A stretch of DNA of 64,000 nucleotides from Nissolia schottii (lineage: Eukaryota > Streptophyta > Magnoliopsida > Fabales > Fabaceae): assembly GCA_003254905.1 (NCBI GenBank), contig QANU01011901.1, positions 1,669,059 through 1,733,058 on the forward strand. Direction: 5' to 3'. Position numbers and translations under genes: made by a program. Positions 49,340 through 60,943 of the stretch are shown here, piece after piece. Position 1 is the stretch's first letter. Every line of letters starts with the position of its first letter. Below the pieces are notes generated by a model that was not told the DNA's origin, did not search any database, and saw only the letters and a program-made list of their open reading frames with translations.

Positions 49340-49837
49340 ATGGCCACGGAGATTTTGCGGCCTCAGGACTGTTTGAGTAGGAATCCTCCGGCGTCGATTT
49401 CCCGGCGGAGAAGTTACGGGAACAGCCACTGTAATTCTTATCACAGCAATCATCATGCCTCCAGCTCGAGATCTTCGCGGAAGCCCGTTGCACGCCCGTA
49501 TCAGAGGAACCGGGTTGCCGTTGGCGGTTCGAGCCAGCCGGCGGTGGCGGAGGCAGCTCCGGTGTTGAAGAGAACGAGCGTAGATGATTCTAGGATTGCG
49601 AGGAGCAGCGGTTACGCGATGGAGAAGGTGACGATTCTCCGGAGGGGGCAGTCGCTGGATCCACCGTCATTTTCGGCCCTGAGGAGCGACGTGTACGCCG
49701 GATCGGCGTTCGCGGTGTCTCCGTCGCCGAGCGCCCTCCCTCTCCCTTCTTTTTCGACGAAGAAGCAGGCCTCGCCGGCTGCGGCGGTCGACGACTCCGC
49801 GACGCGAGATCTGAGGCGTCTCCTCCGTCTCGAATGA
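49340..49837 (+). CDS. Small disordered PNRC-like protein
   Basis: Intronless, 165 residues, GC-rich compared with its flanks as is normal for coding DNA here. It starts MATEILRPQDCL, a start typical of a plant family of short basic proteins. Features: a basic RRRSYGN region, a conserved MEKVTILRRGQSLD motif (about 94-107), then YAGSAFAVSPSPSALPLPSF (about 118-138), which resembles the PNRC motif (SxxSxLPxPxF) of decapping- and receptor-linked animal proteins, and a C-terminal DSATRDLRRLLRLE. The assignment to PNRC is by motif memory. A role in mRNA decapping would be inference. I chose the ATG at 49340 over the frame's open upstream part because the family begins there. No membrane segment. 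Confidence 0.8.
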   Translation: MATEILRPQDCLSRNPPASISRRRSYGNSHCNSYHSNHHASSSRSSRKPVARPYQRNRVAVGGSSQPAVAEAAPVLKRTSVDDSRIARSSGYAMEKVTILRRGQSLDPPSFSALRSDVYAGSAFAVSPSPSALPLPSFSTKKQASPAAAVDDSATRDLRRLLRLE

Positions 49838-51884
49838 CACTTACGCGGGTTGTAGTTCCGGGTTTCGAATCGGGCATCGACCCTGTCATCTCTCCTCATC
49901 AATTTCTGGAATCTTCTTCTACTTCTCTTGTCTCCGTTACCGTCACCGTCACCGTTAAGCCAATCCCAGTTTCAAGTCCTGACCCCACCGTGATTTTTTT
50001 TAAACGGAAGGATAGGTCTGAAAATTGGGGAAAATGTTTTAAAAAAAAGGTATGGGTTGGAGTACTGTAGTGTGATTGGGCCGTGTGATATGTAAGATCT
50101 TGTGAGTTTGCTTACTGCTGAAGGGTTAAAAATAAGAATTAGGTTCTAATCTCAGTTTAGAAAGGTAAAAATGATTTTTAAAAAAATGGAAGAGGCGAAG
50201 CAAAGGGAAGGAGGAAATGCGGGGTTGTCTTGTAAAAATCCGGAATTTATTGTGTTTGATGTATGTTGGATGATATGAGCTGTGAAGTAAATGGTTTCTG
50301 CTCTGGTGGTGATATTTTGAGCTCCTTGTACCCTTTTTGTGAATTAAAATGGTTTAATTTTGGGAGATTTGATCAGATTTTCTTAAAATCTTCTTCAGCT
50401 TGTTCCACTATTCATACCTAGATAGCCACACATATTTATTATTCTGAGCCATACAATTTTTATTTTATTTATATTTTGGGTGTGAGAAACACTACCCAAC
50501 GACTCAGCATGCCTGACTTTCATGGCAAAATTCTTTTTGTCATCTCAAACAGTAACAAATAATTTTTTGGTGTGGGAAGAAATACTATCATTCTTTTGTA
50601 ATACTAATCTAATAACTGACACTGCCTTATTCAAAACTTTTACTAAGTAATATACATAATTTTACTAAAATATTTTTCAAATACTATATACAATGTCAGT
50701 TTAAAGGTTATTTGATAATTTAGATTACTAAATAAATTGATATAAATTGTCCCGATAATAAAAAGTTACATTACCAATATTTGAGATAAATTATTTCATG
50801 CCAAAAGGAAGGAACCATGCTTTTCAATTGGGTACTAGAAAATATAGAAATTCTTATATAAACATTTCAACACTTGTAATATAACATATTTGGGTATAAA
50901 CATAGTAGGAGTATGTTTATCACCTTTATTACGTGTTCTATGATGGATTTTGAGTTTACTTTTATTGTGCGTCTCTAATAAAAAAAAATTATATGCTATT
51001 GGAGAATGTTTCATGCATATTCTAATAACATTCATTATCTATCAATAATTTCTTAGTTTTAGTATATTTTTTAAGTATTATAAATTGAAATTAATGACAG
51101 ATAATATCTATGAAGTACACATACAATAATTTTTCTCTAATAATAATGTGTTATACTTGAGTCCACAAGCACGTCTCCTGCGCCTGACATGTCTGGTCCC
51201 GTGCAAGCTTTGAAATGGGCTCGTGCAAGCTTTGAAATGGGGCTTCATACCCAGTTTGTGTTTCTATTGGGCCTTCAGGTCTCGTTAGTAAAAAAAAAAC
51301 AGGTAAGAAGAAAGCATTTGAAATGCAAAAGTTTAAAATAGCTTTTAACTCACAAACAGGTTCATACTGTGCAAGATGGACCTTTTCAACCCAATCCAAT
51401 TTAAACTCACACACTCTCTCTCTCCGTCTCTCCCTCTCTCTACACACGCGCGAGCGCACCCATGCCCGCATGCGCGCGCACAGATACACACAGAGAGACA
51501 CACAAACAGCGAGATAATGTTGATTCAATTATCATTTATGAGAGCTTAATAGAATATATGTTTTATATATTAAAATTTTATTAAATGGTAAAAGATAGAT
51601 GGAATGACACAATGCATCCACACTAATTGATTATAAGCAACATTTATCTTTTATAAATTAGGTTGGATTGAAACTCATAATTTTATGAGTTGAGTTAACC
51701 CGACAAACACCCATAACTAAAAGAATCGGTACTCTAAACACAGTAAACGAACTTCATGTTCTTAAACTTTTGCACATCAATTTTATAAGACAGTAAGGGT
51801 TTTATTATTTTCACAATACTTTTTGATAAATAAAGAGAGTATGTGAATGTTGTTTAACTATCAATTTGATCCTAAAAAGATATA

Positions 51885-51916
<32 letters not shown>

Positions 51917-52300
51917 ATGTTTTAAACATGAAGAAATTTTTGTATACTCTTAAAATCTATTTAACGTATGCTCTAAAAATATTATTAACCACTTATTTTA
52001 ATTTATAACACTTAAAATATATATAAAAATCAAATAATGAGTAATTGATAATATTCTTAAAATACCCAATAATTTCTCTTAACTGAGGCACTCCTCCAGA
52101 GACTTGTGGCGTCGAATTAGTTAAGTAACCTCAAGTTTGTCCTCTCACACGTAAAAGTAACCTGATGTATCTAGTTTTGTAATTTGGTTTGCTTTCATGA
52201 TGAAAACTTTCTTTCATATGAAACTTAACATTTATGGCGTGTTTGGTTGGGAATAAAATTCAATTAAAAGTTTTATAGATTGAATTTATGAGTCGTGAAA
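49838..52300. other. Intergenic region with microsatellites
   Basis: No supported gene past the 3' UTR. At 51415-51510 there is a CT-rich tract followed by CACACGCGCGAGCGCACC-type alternating bases. At about 51881-51916 there is a (TA)n microsatellite. The short ORFs over these tracts are repeat by-products. Confidence 0.45.
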
Positions 52301-52578
52301 TTTTCACCTTATTTAGATTAGGCTAAGAGATAATGCTAATCACTTGTCTCCTTGTGGTCATCAAGGGGTTGGCATAGGGTGATGCCATGAGACATGCCCC
52401 AAGTATGTTTACAAAGAGACAAGAAGGGGAACTATGAGGGTTATGGTTTGGAGGGCTTTGGGCTTTGCCCCACATCCCAAAAATACCATGGGATCCTCTC
52501 CAAGGCCTTTTTGGCCAGCTAGGGAGCTTAGAGAGCAAGCCAAAAACGTGCCCTACCAGCAAGCTTACAAATGACAAC

Positions 52579-52624
52579 AGCAAAACAACCTTCAGACAGG
52601 TAGCAAAACAACCTTCAGACAGGT
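52579..52624. repeat. Perfect 23-bp tandem duplication
   Basis: AGCAAAACAACCTTCAGACA plus GGT occurs twice without a gap (52579-52601 and 52602-52624). Confidence 0.9.
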
Positions 52625-53940
52625 ACCAGGGCTTACCTGACCTGCCCTGGCGACCTGCCAACAAAAGCAGCACCTTCCACCAACCTTGCACACTTTAGGG
52701 ACCTTTCTACCATGGTCTAGGATAAAGGGACAAAAGGAGGTTTTGTCCATACTAGGTTTTTTAGTGAAAGAGACTTGCATGGGGATGGAGTGATGGTGAC
52801 AAGTGAGGAGGGGCAAAAAAGAGCCCCGCAGAGTGCAGTCCTTGAAAAGGACATATCATAGGAATCCAAGGCATGAAAAGAGAGGGGGAAAAACCAAATA
52901 AGAGGACAGATTTTTGGAGAGCAAAACACAGAGAGATAACCTAGAAAACACACACACATACACATATATCAGAAACCAGCAAGAAACTGTTGAAAGCTTT
53001 TTGCACTCTCGTCGTTTAATATATCCTTCTTTACAGCTTTCAGATTCTCAAAGGATCCAATTGCAGTATAGTTAGATATAGTCGTATCCACAGGGAGTTG
53101 CAAAAATACCGTTCTTGAGTTTGTTAATTAAACAATAAAGTGAAGGATTGGTGATTTAATTGATATTTAAATAACTAAATAAAGAACATAAAAGATAAAT
53201 AGGCAACAAATCAGAGGTAGATCAGGAAGCTTGTTGGGAATTGAATCCTACTATAGTTTCATGTATCCATTTACTTAATACATCAGAATTATCATTTCTT
53301 TGATTCTTCACCACTAGTTCTTAACTTATTCATCTCTTTCGAGCATGAAAAGATCATTAGGTTTCCTTTATTATGTTGTCAATTTCTTGTACAAACTTAA
53401 CAAAGTAGACCAACGTTAATCCAGATGTTAAAAACAACTAATAACCCTAACTCTATCTCTAGCAATTAGGTTTACCAGATGAATTGATTTAGTTCTAACT
53501 TATGATGCCGTTACGCGCAATCATGCAGTTTGAAATTATGCTTTAGGTAGCTAAGCTAAAACAATCATTAAGCGTAAAATCGATTCAAGCAAATCATAGA
53601 AAGTGATAAATTTATAATGCAAAAGTTACATGGATACAATCATGCTATAATAATCATCAAAATCCCAACAACAAGAGGATTTAAAAATCCATCTTACAAG
53701 AGATACTCTCAGAGGCAAGGTGATGGACGCTTACCATGACACGTTCTCACGTTATCATGACAACGGCCGCTGTGCTTCCTTGATCACTCTTGGCTCCTTT
53801 ACTAGCCTCCTCTTTGTTGCTAAACTAAACTAAGATTTGAAGTACAAACAAAATGAGAGAAGAATGAGTTCTGAAGTATGGAATGGATGCCTTAAGTGTG
53901 AGCCTCGGCGTCCTATTTATAGGCCAAAATCCACCAAGTC

Positions 53941-54290
53941 CGCTCAGCGGCTTGGGTACATCGCTGAGCGGCGTCGCTTTCTTCGGCGCCACAGTTTATC
54001 CTTTGCGCGGCGGCTCTGCTCTGACGTCATTTTGTCAGAACCGATAAGCGGCCTGTTCGGTTCGCTGAGCGGTTTAGGTCAAGTGGCAGGGTGGCTGTAG
54101 GTGTAGCAGGGCGGCTGCAGGTCTGATATGACAGTTGCAGGTTTTTGCAGGGCGGCGACAACTGATGGCGGTGTTCTCGGCTGGCACAATAAATGTGGCG
54201 GCTGCAAGTGGCTCATCGCTCAGCGGGTAGTTGAAAGTGCTGAGCGAATCAATGTATACCGCTGAGCGAGGCATTGGTTCCGCTGAGCGG
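53941..54290. repeat. Array of CGCTGAGCGG / CGCTCAGCGG decamers
   Basis: Full or one-off copies at 53941, 53962, 54063, 54217, 54238 (variant), 54260 (variant) and 54281, in both orientations, within 350 bp. GC-rich words of this kind are rare in the rest of the window. Confidence 0.75.
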
Positions 54291-54731
54291 ATTACCTCTT
54301 GCAGACTTTTGTCTTTTTGGTTCTTCTGCCCCCTTTGCTTTCAACTTTATTTATTTCCTTAATTTTGTCCTTTTGATATGCTTGCATCCATCGTTAGAAT
54401 ATATTTATAAATCCTACAAAAGTGGGGATTTTAGTCAGATAATTCTTTAAAACCTTAGCAGACAGGCGTCATTTTACTGGTTGAATTTGCGTAAATATGA
54501 CACTTAACAGAAACATACCAGAACGAAGAAGCCCAGACCGGAGGGCGTATTTGAAATCAACCTGAAATTGCTTGCTCTCAACTCCATAGCTGAACCACCC
54601 ACACTAGGGCTTGGATTGGGAGGCAGGGTTGTTCACTCCTCACCATCCAACCCTCATATTCCTCATTTTCTTCCTTTTCCTTTCATCTATTTTTCCTCCA
54701 TTTTCCTTCTTCCATTCCTCAAGTTTCAAAG

Positions 54732-54912
54732 CAAGTCTACGAACCCATAATCTCATCCTCATTCATTATCATTTTTATGTTTTAAACTTGTTTATCAAAA
54801 CGGTTTAAATCATCCCCAGTGGAGTCGCCAATGATTTAAACCGTTTTGATAAACAAGTTTAAAACATAAAAATGATAATGAATGAGGATGAGATTATGGA
54901 TTCGTAGACTTG
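54732..54912. repeat. 82-bp near-perfect palindrome with PBS-like 17-nt centre
   Basis: Left arm 54732-54813 and right arm 54831-54912 are reverse complements at 81 of 82 positions (the one mismatch is in CGAACCC against GGATTCG). The spacer 54814-54830 reads CCCCAGTGGAGTCGCCA. With the preceding base it looks like a tRNA 3' end with terminal CCA, so the minus strand carries TGGCGACTCCACTGGGG, the form of a primer-binding site. On the minus strand the arm before it ends AAATCA, with the CA end expected of an LTR. Confidence 0.9.
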
Positions 54913-57900
54913 TAGTGAGTATTTTCACTTATATACATCTTACTTAGTTCATCCCCAACTAATGTAAAACTTTTTAAACACTCACACTTGAATTCTAAGA
55001 TATAGTTAAATCAAACTTCAACGTTTTTTTTTCAAATAAATAAAAAATAATCTCAACGACCACGTTAAAAATAAAATGTGCTGGCTGGCTGCTGCTTGGT
55101 CAAGTGCATTTTGTTGTAGAGGTGTTTCCACATTCTAATATTTTAAGAAGGCAATTCCAAGTCAAGAAATGCTGAATCGGTTGCTTGGGGGTCTCATTTG
55201 ACTTCTTCAGAGGTTACTATTCCTTGTTGTTTCCTCTTTAGAGATCATCATTGCTGTATCGAAAATGACCACACTTCTGTGTTGTGTATGGAATATTCTT
55301 CACTTGAAGACAAGCATAGTTCAGACTTCAAAATTTATAATTTGTCATTTTGTAATTATGCACAAAATTACAATGAAAAATTATAATTAACCCTATTGTT
55401 TTATGCTGTAAAGTTGCCATGTCATGGTCAATCGGAGTTGGCCTTTTACCTTATGTTTTGCTATAGTGTTGGGATGATCATTAACCTTTTTACTTTTTTT
55501 AAAAAATTAATTATCCTTTATTATATTGAGGTGAATCTTCCTTTTAACTTTTTTTTTTTTTTTCCTTTTGAAGTTTTCGGGTTGGTTGACTTGAGTCTAA
55601 GATTATAACAGAACTTATGCAGCAAAGTTGCACCAGAACGCCAAGTTGCAGAAGAAAAAACTCATTTCATTCATGAGGCAAATGTCATCTTATATACAAT
55701 TCAGTTGCTTGTAGTAGAAGCAATATGTTATGTGAGATTTCATGATAAATCAGAGTTGATAAGCTGGGGAAAAATCAATAGGCAGAAATTAAACATGAAT
55801 AATAATGGTATATTATTGAAGGTTGTACATGTTGATTACAATTAGGTGTCAATATATAGGCCAATAAAAGAATCATAGCTTAAATGATAGAATCAAATTA
55901 AATCAACCTAAATTTGTTACGAATAAGTCAAAATCAATCATGATATACTAAATATACTAATTTATTTCTAACATGTTATAATTAACTTTCTTAACTCCTT
56001 TAACTGATTTCTAACTAACATATAACTGACTTGTGGTTAAGTTAAAAGTGTTATACACTATTAAATAAGATCACTAGATTGTCAGTGGACTTCGCTAAAT
56101 CGTCCACCCACACCAAAATGAATCATTTGATAACTCTCAGAATATTGTAAAATATGTGTATTATAATTTACACGTGATGAACCACTGTTTTTTCCATGAA
56201 AAAAACAAAGAATTTAACTAGTTCTTAAACGATTAAACATTTTGACTTCATATTTTATTTGTCTTGAACTTTCTACATCTCCGTATGTTATTTAAAAATA
56301 AATAAATTACCTCACTATTTTATTCCTTCTTAAATATGAGATCTAAGAATTAAAATACCTTAAATACGTTTTTATAATTAACGAACATACTCATACTGAT
56401 AATTAATACATAAAAAGTTGGCTAACATAATGTAGTTTATTATACTACAAAAGTTATATTAATTTTTATTATTCATTTTTATGACAAACTCGAAACTAAT
56501 GATTAAGGAACCTTGCTTAACCTCACATTGATAAGTATACTAAAAATATGCTTATAATATATTTTGTAAAATAACAGAAATAAATCTGAAAATGAGTCTC
56601 CTACGTCAATCACAAAAGGTTACTTCGAATAATTATCAAAAGCATGTCTGGTAAATGGGCAACTCTTGGCAGTGAGCTGTAATTCGAACTGCATTCCGTG
56701 AAAGCTAGTCGGGAAAACAAAAACAGCTAGCAACATCTACCATCCAATTTAGGTATATATACATTTTTACGTAGCAGAAATAAAATCATGCGTCACTACT
56801 TGAATGCATATACGTACGGTTCGCTAATCTAATTTGTCTAAAGGTTTTTTGAAATGCCATGGACTTTTTATGAAAGATGCTAGCTAGTTGATCTATGCTT
56901 CCACTCAAAAACTATTCAAAACTGGCAACCAGTGAGAAATCTCATGGTTCTGCAACTGAGATAAGGCAGCAGCTGTGGTTGGAGGAGATGAAGCAGTTGC
57001 AGAGAGGAAAAGAGAATAGAGAGAGAGTGAAAGTTAGAGAATGATGTGAATATTCTTGTTAGTTCTAAATGAAGAGAATTACAGAATATATATACAGGAA
57101 TCAGTAACTTGCACAGCAAGTCAGAAATCTAACTAACTCTAGGAAGGCTAACCAACTAACCTACTTGTTAGTTATAACAATTAGCAGATTGCTTGGTAGT
57201 CAAGCAACTGTTTGATCTTCTATTTAATTATCAATGGTACATGTTCTACAACCAGTGATTTTGATCAGGGTACATACAGTTATTTTCAATACTTGGAATA
57301 AAGTATGTGAGGTTGCCTCGCTATTATTGTATATAATAAATAGTTGCTGAGTTTAAATATATTCCTGACCACGTATAAATATATATATCCTAAACCCTAA
57401 ATAGTAAGTTGTTCTGAGATGGAACATATCTGGTGTGATTGACCATAAAAAAATATATATAGCTCAATGGGTGGGACTTATAACCTGGACGAATATTAAA
57501 TTTCCTAAATGATGAAAACAAACAGTTGAATGTAGTGCGTTGTTTGCTGGGACGCATATGAAGTTTTCCTATATGATGAACACAAGACAGAATTGCTGAT
57601 TGGTCGTGAATTTTTAAGATTATCATCATAAAAGGCGTTTGAAGTTTCAATAGAAGAACAGCATGGGATAAATTAAGGCTTTTTTAATTAACCAGCTAGC
57701 TAGCCCTTGAAGACTATAATTGGCATGACCTAACGTTAAAAAAAAAATTCACGGCTGCGCAAATAAAATATCTTAGCATACTGTTAATTAGTCTGTTAGA
57801 AATGAAGTATTCATTTAGTTGAATTGGTCCAATGAACTCGGAAATTTAAACCTAATTTAATTAATGGAATTGGTTTAGTAATTGATTCATTGTACATGCC

Positions 57901-59270
57901 AAAATAAGTGGATCTGTTGAAGAAATTAAAAGAGGGGTGGTAATGAGGTTGTGTATGCTGTGCAGCTTGTGATTGTTACAAGTGTAATTAAGAAAATAGT
58001 TTCAAAATACAAAGTTTTACCAAATCAAACCTATTATAATTAGTCATAATTGTTTAGTTCCAGTTTGCTGATTTTTCTTTCAAACCAATCCAGTCCAATT
58101 TAATTTAATTAATTCAGATTTTTATCAAACCCAAGTCATAGTTAGAAATCCAATCACAAGTAAAGCGAATTTGTTTCTAATTTTTTTAGTTGACAAGTTG
58201 CATTGTGCTTTAATGTGTAGATTAATAGAGGAAAAAGGTTAAATTATTATTTTTTTAATTCTTATAATTTGATTTAGATTAATTCTTATAAGTTGAGAAT
58301 CCCTATAATTGGATGGTTTTCTCAATACCCTTTTCCTTTTTTCCTTTTATGTTTATTAAGTTACTTAAAATATTAATAAGACTTGAGGTCTTCAAGAAGG
58401 AAACCCAATCTCTAATGTGTGTTTGTTATTACTACGTACGAAGAGTTCTTTTTTTTCTTGTAAGACTTTTCTTTCGTAATCCTTTTTTTTTTTATGATTC
58501 GTTCAATGTGCGCATAGCGTGTGTGTAAATTGGTATATAATAAAAGGGGGGAAATGTTTCCTGCGTATGACCAAGTTAGAGATCAATTTGAATGATGTGA
58601 AAATGATTACTAGTAGGTTAATATTCTATAAATTATTAACAAATATAGTAAAATTTAGGTTGACATGAAAAGTGACCTAGGCTTCTTACATGAGAAATGA
58701 CATGTGTATTCATTTATCATGGCATATTATGTTAACTTATATCATATTTATTATTAGATGAGATTTTAATATGATGTATATATGTTTTATTGATATTTCA
58801 TTCAATAATTAGAATGCGAGTTGACACGTTGTCATATACTAATGAGTCTAAGTAACACTATTCTTTCAACAAATGGCTTTTTTGATCTCTTAGGATGTTC
58901 ATTGTTGTGAGTAATGCTTTTGCGTAAAGTAGATACATTTAAAGATGTAGATGTTGACTAGAAAAATTCTTAGTTGCTCTTTGAGTAAGAAAAAGTTATT
59001 GTTCTCATCCATTCAATATGACATCTCAATGAATGTTAGTGATTTATGAAACAAGAATGACTCACATTTATGAATGTGTCATACAATTGATAGATGAAAA
59101 CAAAAACTTAATCTTACTAAAAAAACCAACTAAAAACTTCTCAGTTGATCCCTTAATACTTAGTTAAAGAAAGCTAAGATCCTTATTACCTCACCTCTTG
59201 AACACAATTTCTAGCAAGTGCCTAAACTATAGCAATTCAAATAGAATTCAATTATACTATATCTCATAGG
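54913..59270. other. Long intergenic region, no supported gene
   Basis: AT-rich throughout. The parts 55620-56060 and 56930-57250 have leader- and tail-like words of copia-type elements (GGTACATGTTCTACAAC near 57236), but no frame or LTR pair could be established. ORFs are short. I see no RNA gene. Confidence 0.4.
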
Positions 59271-59271
59271 A

Positions 59272-59612
59272 TAAATATCTCATACTACTTAATTTATCTA
59301 TTCTTGATAATTTTAATAATTAAATTTATCAAATTTTATTATCATTTCATGTTCTATATGATCGTAATAAATTTTTTATTAGTCAAATTATTGAAAGCGG
59401 CAAATTATAAGAGGTATAGACTTTAGAGACCAACAGAGTATTTAAAAGCTTGCGATGCACCTTTCTACAAATATTGTATTGAAAAATATTAATTTATCGC
59501 ATTAGGTCATATAATTTATTAATATGACATATTAGATCATAAAATGATAATAAAATTTAATTATAAAAATTATTAAAAAAAATTAATAAATGAAGTAGTT
59601 TATTAGTAAAAT
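59272..59612. repeat. MITE-like family B, copy 2
   Basis: Same order of words as 43946-44290 and in the same direction (CTTGATAATTTTAATAATTAAATTTATC, TTTTTTATTAGTCAAATTATT, AAAAATATTAATTTATCGCATTAG). The inverted ends are more decayed than in copy 1. It stands about 90 bases before the TATA box of the DMP gene. Confidence 0.7.
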
Positions 59613-59698
59613 ATTGGAGCACCTACCATTAATTAAATCCGTACTTTCGTAGAAGCAACTAACTCGATATCCCGACATCCATAGTATCTTTGTGCATC

Positions 59699-59784
59699 TA
59701 TAAAATGAGAATCAAGAATCCAAGATATGGGTGTGCTTGTGTCATTAACCTTCACGTGTAGCTAATCTCTCTCTCTCTCTCTCT
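59699..59784 (+). promoter_or_regulatory. TATA box and CT-rich leader of the DMP gene
   Basis: TATAAAAT at 59699-59706 is 118 bases before the start codon. A (CT)n run at about 59767-59784 lies in the expected leader. Confidence 0.55.
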
Positions 59785-59823
59785 AACATTCTCCCAATAA
59801 AGACAGAAAGGAAACCAAACCCT

Positions 59824-60516
59824 ATGGAAATGCAAACACTACCCAAAGAAAACCAAGTGGTGAACATCGCCGACACTCCACCACCGACGACCACCGCCCC
59901 CAAACGACGCAATAACAACAACATTAATATTAACATGAATAAATCCAGTAGCACCACAGGGATGGCATATTCAGCATTAGGGAGCCTCATAAAGCTTCTC
60001 CCAACGGGTACAGTCTTCGTGTTCCAATTCGCGAGCCCAATCGTCACAAATAGCGGCGAATGCAACGACACCAACAAGATCCTAACCGCTGCGCTCCTTG
60101 TCGTTTGCGCCTTCTGCTGCGCCTTTGCTTCCTTCACGGACAGTTACGCGGACCCCACCGACGACAACGTCCGCCACTACGGCGTCGTAACCGCCAAGGG
60201 GCTGTGGCCCTCTCCCGATCATGGTGCCGCCGTTGACTTGTCCGGTTACAGGCTCAGGATTGGGGACTTCGTGCATGCGGCTTTGTCCTTGGTTGTGTTT
60301 GCGGTTCTGGGGCTTCTCGATAGTAATACGGTGCACTGCTTCTACCCTGGTTTCGAGTCTACTCAGAAGCGGCTGCTGCAGCTGTTGCCGCCGCTGATTG
60401 GGGCGGTTGCCGCCGGGGTGTTCGTGGTGTTCCCTAATAACCGCCATGGGATTGGGTACCCTAGACCCACCGATTCTAAGGACACCTCGCCGAAACCCGG
60501 TGGTGGAACTGTTTAA
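59824..60516 (+). CDS. DMP-like: DUF679 membrane protein (DMP family)
   Basis: Intronless, 230 residues, the usual DMP gene form. After a low-complexity N-tail (Pro/Thr then Asn-rich, residues 15-38) comes the DUF679 core: four membrane segments at about 58-76, 86-106, 148-167 and 188-208. Between TM2 and TM3 is the conserved loop [20 protein letters not shown] with KGLWPSP, and before TM3 [11 protein letters not shown]. The C-terminus after TM4 is [14 protein letters not shown]. DMPs sit in ER, tonoplast or plasma membrane; members act in senescence-linked membrane remodelling and, for the DMP8/9 group, in gamete fusion. I cannot place this copy in a subgroup with certainty; its long N-tail argues against the short pollen type. 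Confidence 0.93.
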   Translation: MEMQTLPKENQVVNIADTPPPTTTAPKRRNNNNININMNKSSSTTGMAYSALGSLIKLLPTGTVFVFQFASPIVTNSGECNDTNKILTAALLVVCAFCCAFASFTDSYADPTDDNVRHYGVVTAKGLWPSPDHGAAVDLSGYRLRIGDFVHAALSLVVFAVLGLLDSNTVHCFYPGFESTQKRLLQLLPPLIGAVAAGVFVVFPNNRHGIGYPRPTDSKDTSPKPGGGTV

Positions 60517-60715
60517 TACATATAAAAAAAAATATTATTTATACTTATTTATAACAATATTAATTTGTCCTTTAATCATTGGTGGAAAGAAAAGACGGCG
60601 AGCTGCTTTCATCCTATGGTTTGGGGGATACCTCAAATATATTTTTGAAAAAATTAAATGTCTCATAAATGGGGGAATATCCTTCTTAGTACGTACTGTT
60701 TAACTAATTTCGGAA

Positions 60716-60934
60716 CAAAAATGCTACATGTACACCCAATTTTATACACTCATACATACACCATTAATAATGCACAAACTTTATGAGTGCACAAACATTA
60801 CAAACTTATAGATAATATTCTCAATTATACTTAATTAAGTGCACAAACATTACATGCATTAACACACAAACTTTATGTATAAGTATAGGATGTATGTATG
60901 GTATATATTTTTTTGTGTACGTGTAGCAGGACTC
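60716..60934. mobile_element. MITE, family A copy 2 (9-bp TSD ATTTCGGAA)
   Basis: A 219-bp element, reverse complement of the element at 27402-27629 over its whole length with few mismatches. Ends CAAAAATGCTACATGTACACC and GTACGTGTAGCAGGACTC; inner parts are inverted repeats. Flanked by ATTTCGGAA at 60707-60715 and 60935-60943. It lies 200 bases after the DMP stop codon. Confidence 0.9.
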
Positions 60935-60943
60935 ATTTCGGAA

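Larger units (their letters stand above)
52300..54730. mobile_element. Retroelement-derived region (decayed)
   Basis: This stretch differs in composition from its surroundings and contains several repeat marks: a 23-bp perfect tandem duplication at 52579-52624, a TCGTATCCACAGGGAGTTG phrase near 53085 of the kind seen in legume retroelements, and an array of CGCTGAGCGG words at 53941-54290. It abuts the palindrome that carries a primer-binding-site-like centre. No intact gag, protease, reverse transcriptase or integrase frame can be read, so it would be a non-autonomous or broken element. The left border is uncertain. Confidence 0.45.

Noticed and set aside
49590..49902. Arg-rich antisense ORFs over the PNRC-like gene
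   Set aside because: GC-rich coding DNA keeps the antisense frames open; the sense frame has family motifs.
51151..51528. Arg/Glu-rich minus-strand ORF
   Set aside because: Lies over a CT/CA microsatellite.
52323..52965. Several overlapping ORFs of 70-120 residues
   Set aside because: Repeat-derived region; no gag, protease, RT, integrase or transposase motif readable.
59745..60447. Antisense ORFs opposite the DMP gene
   Set aside because: Shadow frames; the sense frame carries the complete DUF679 domain.
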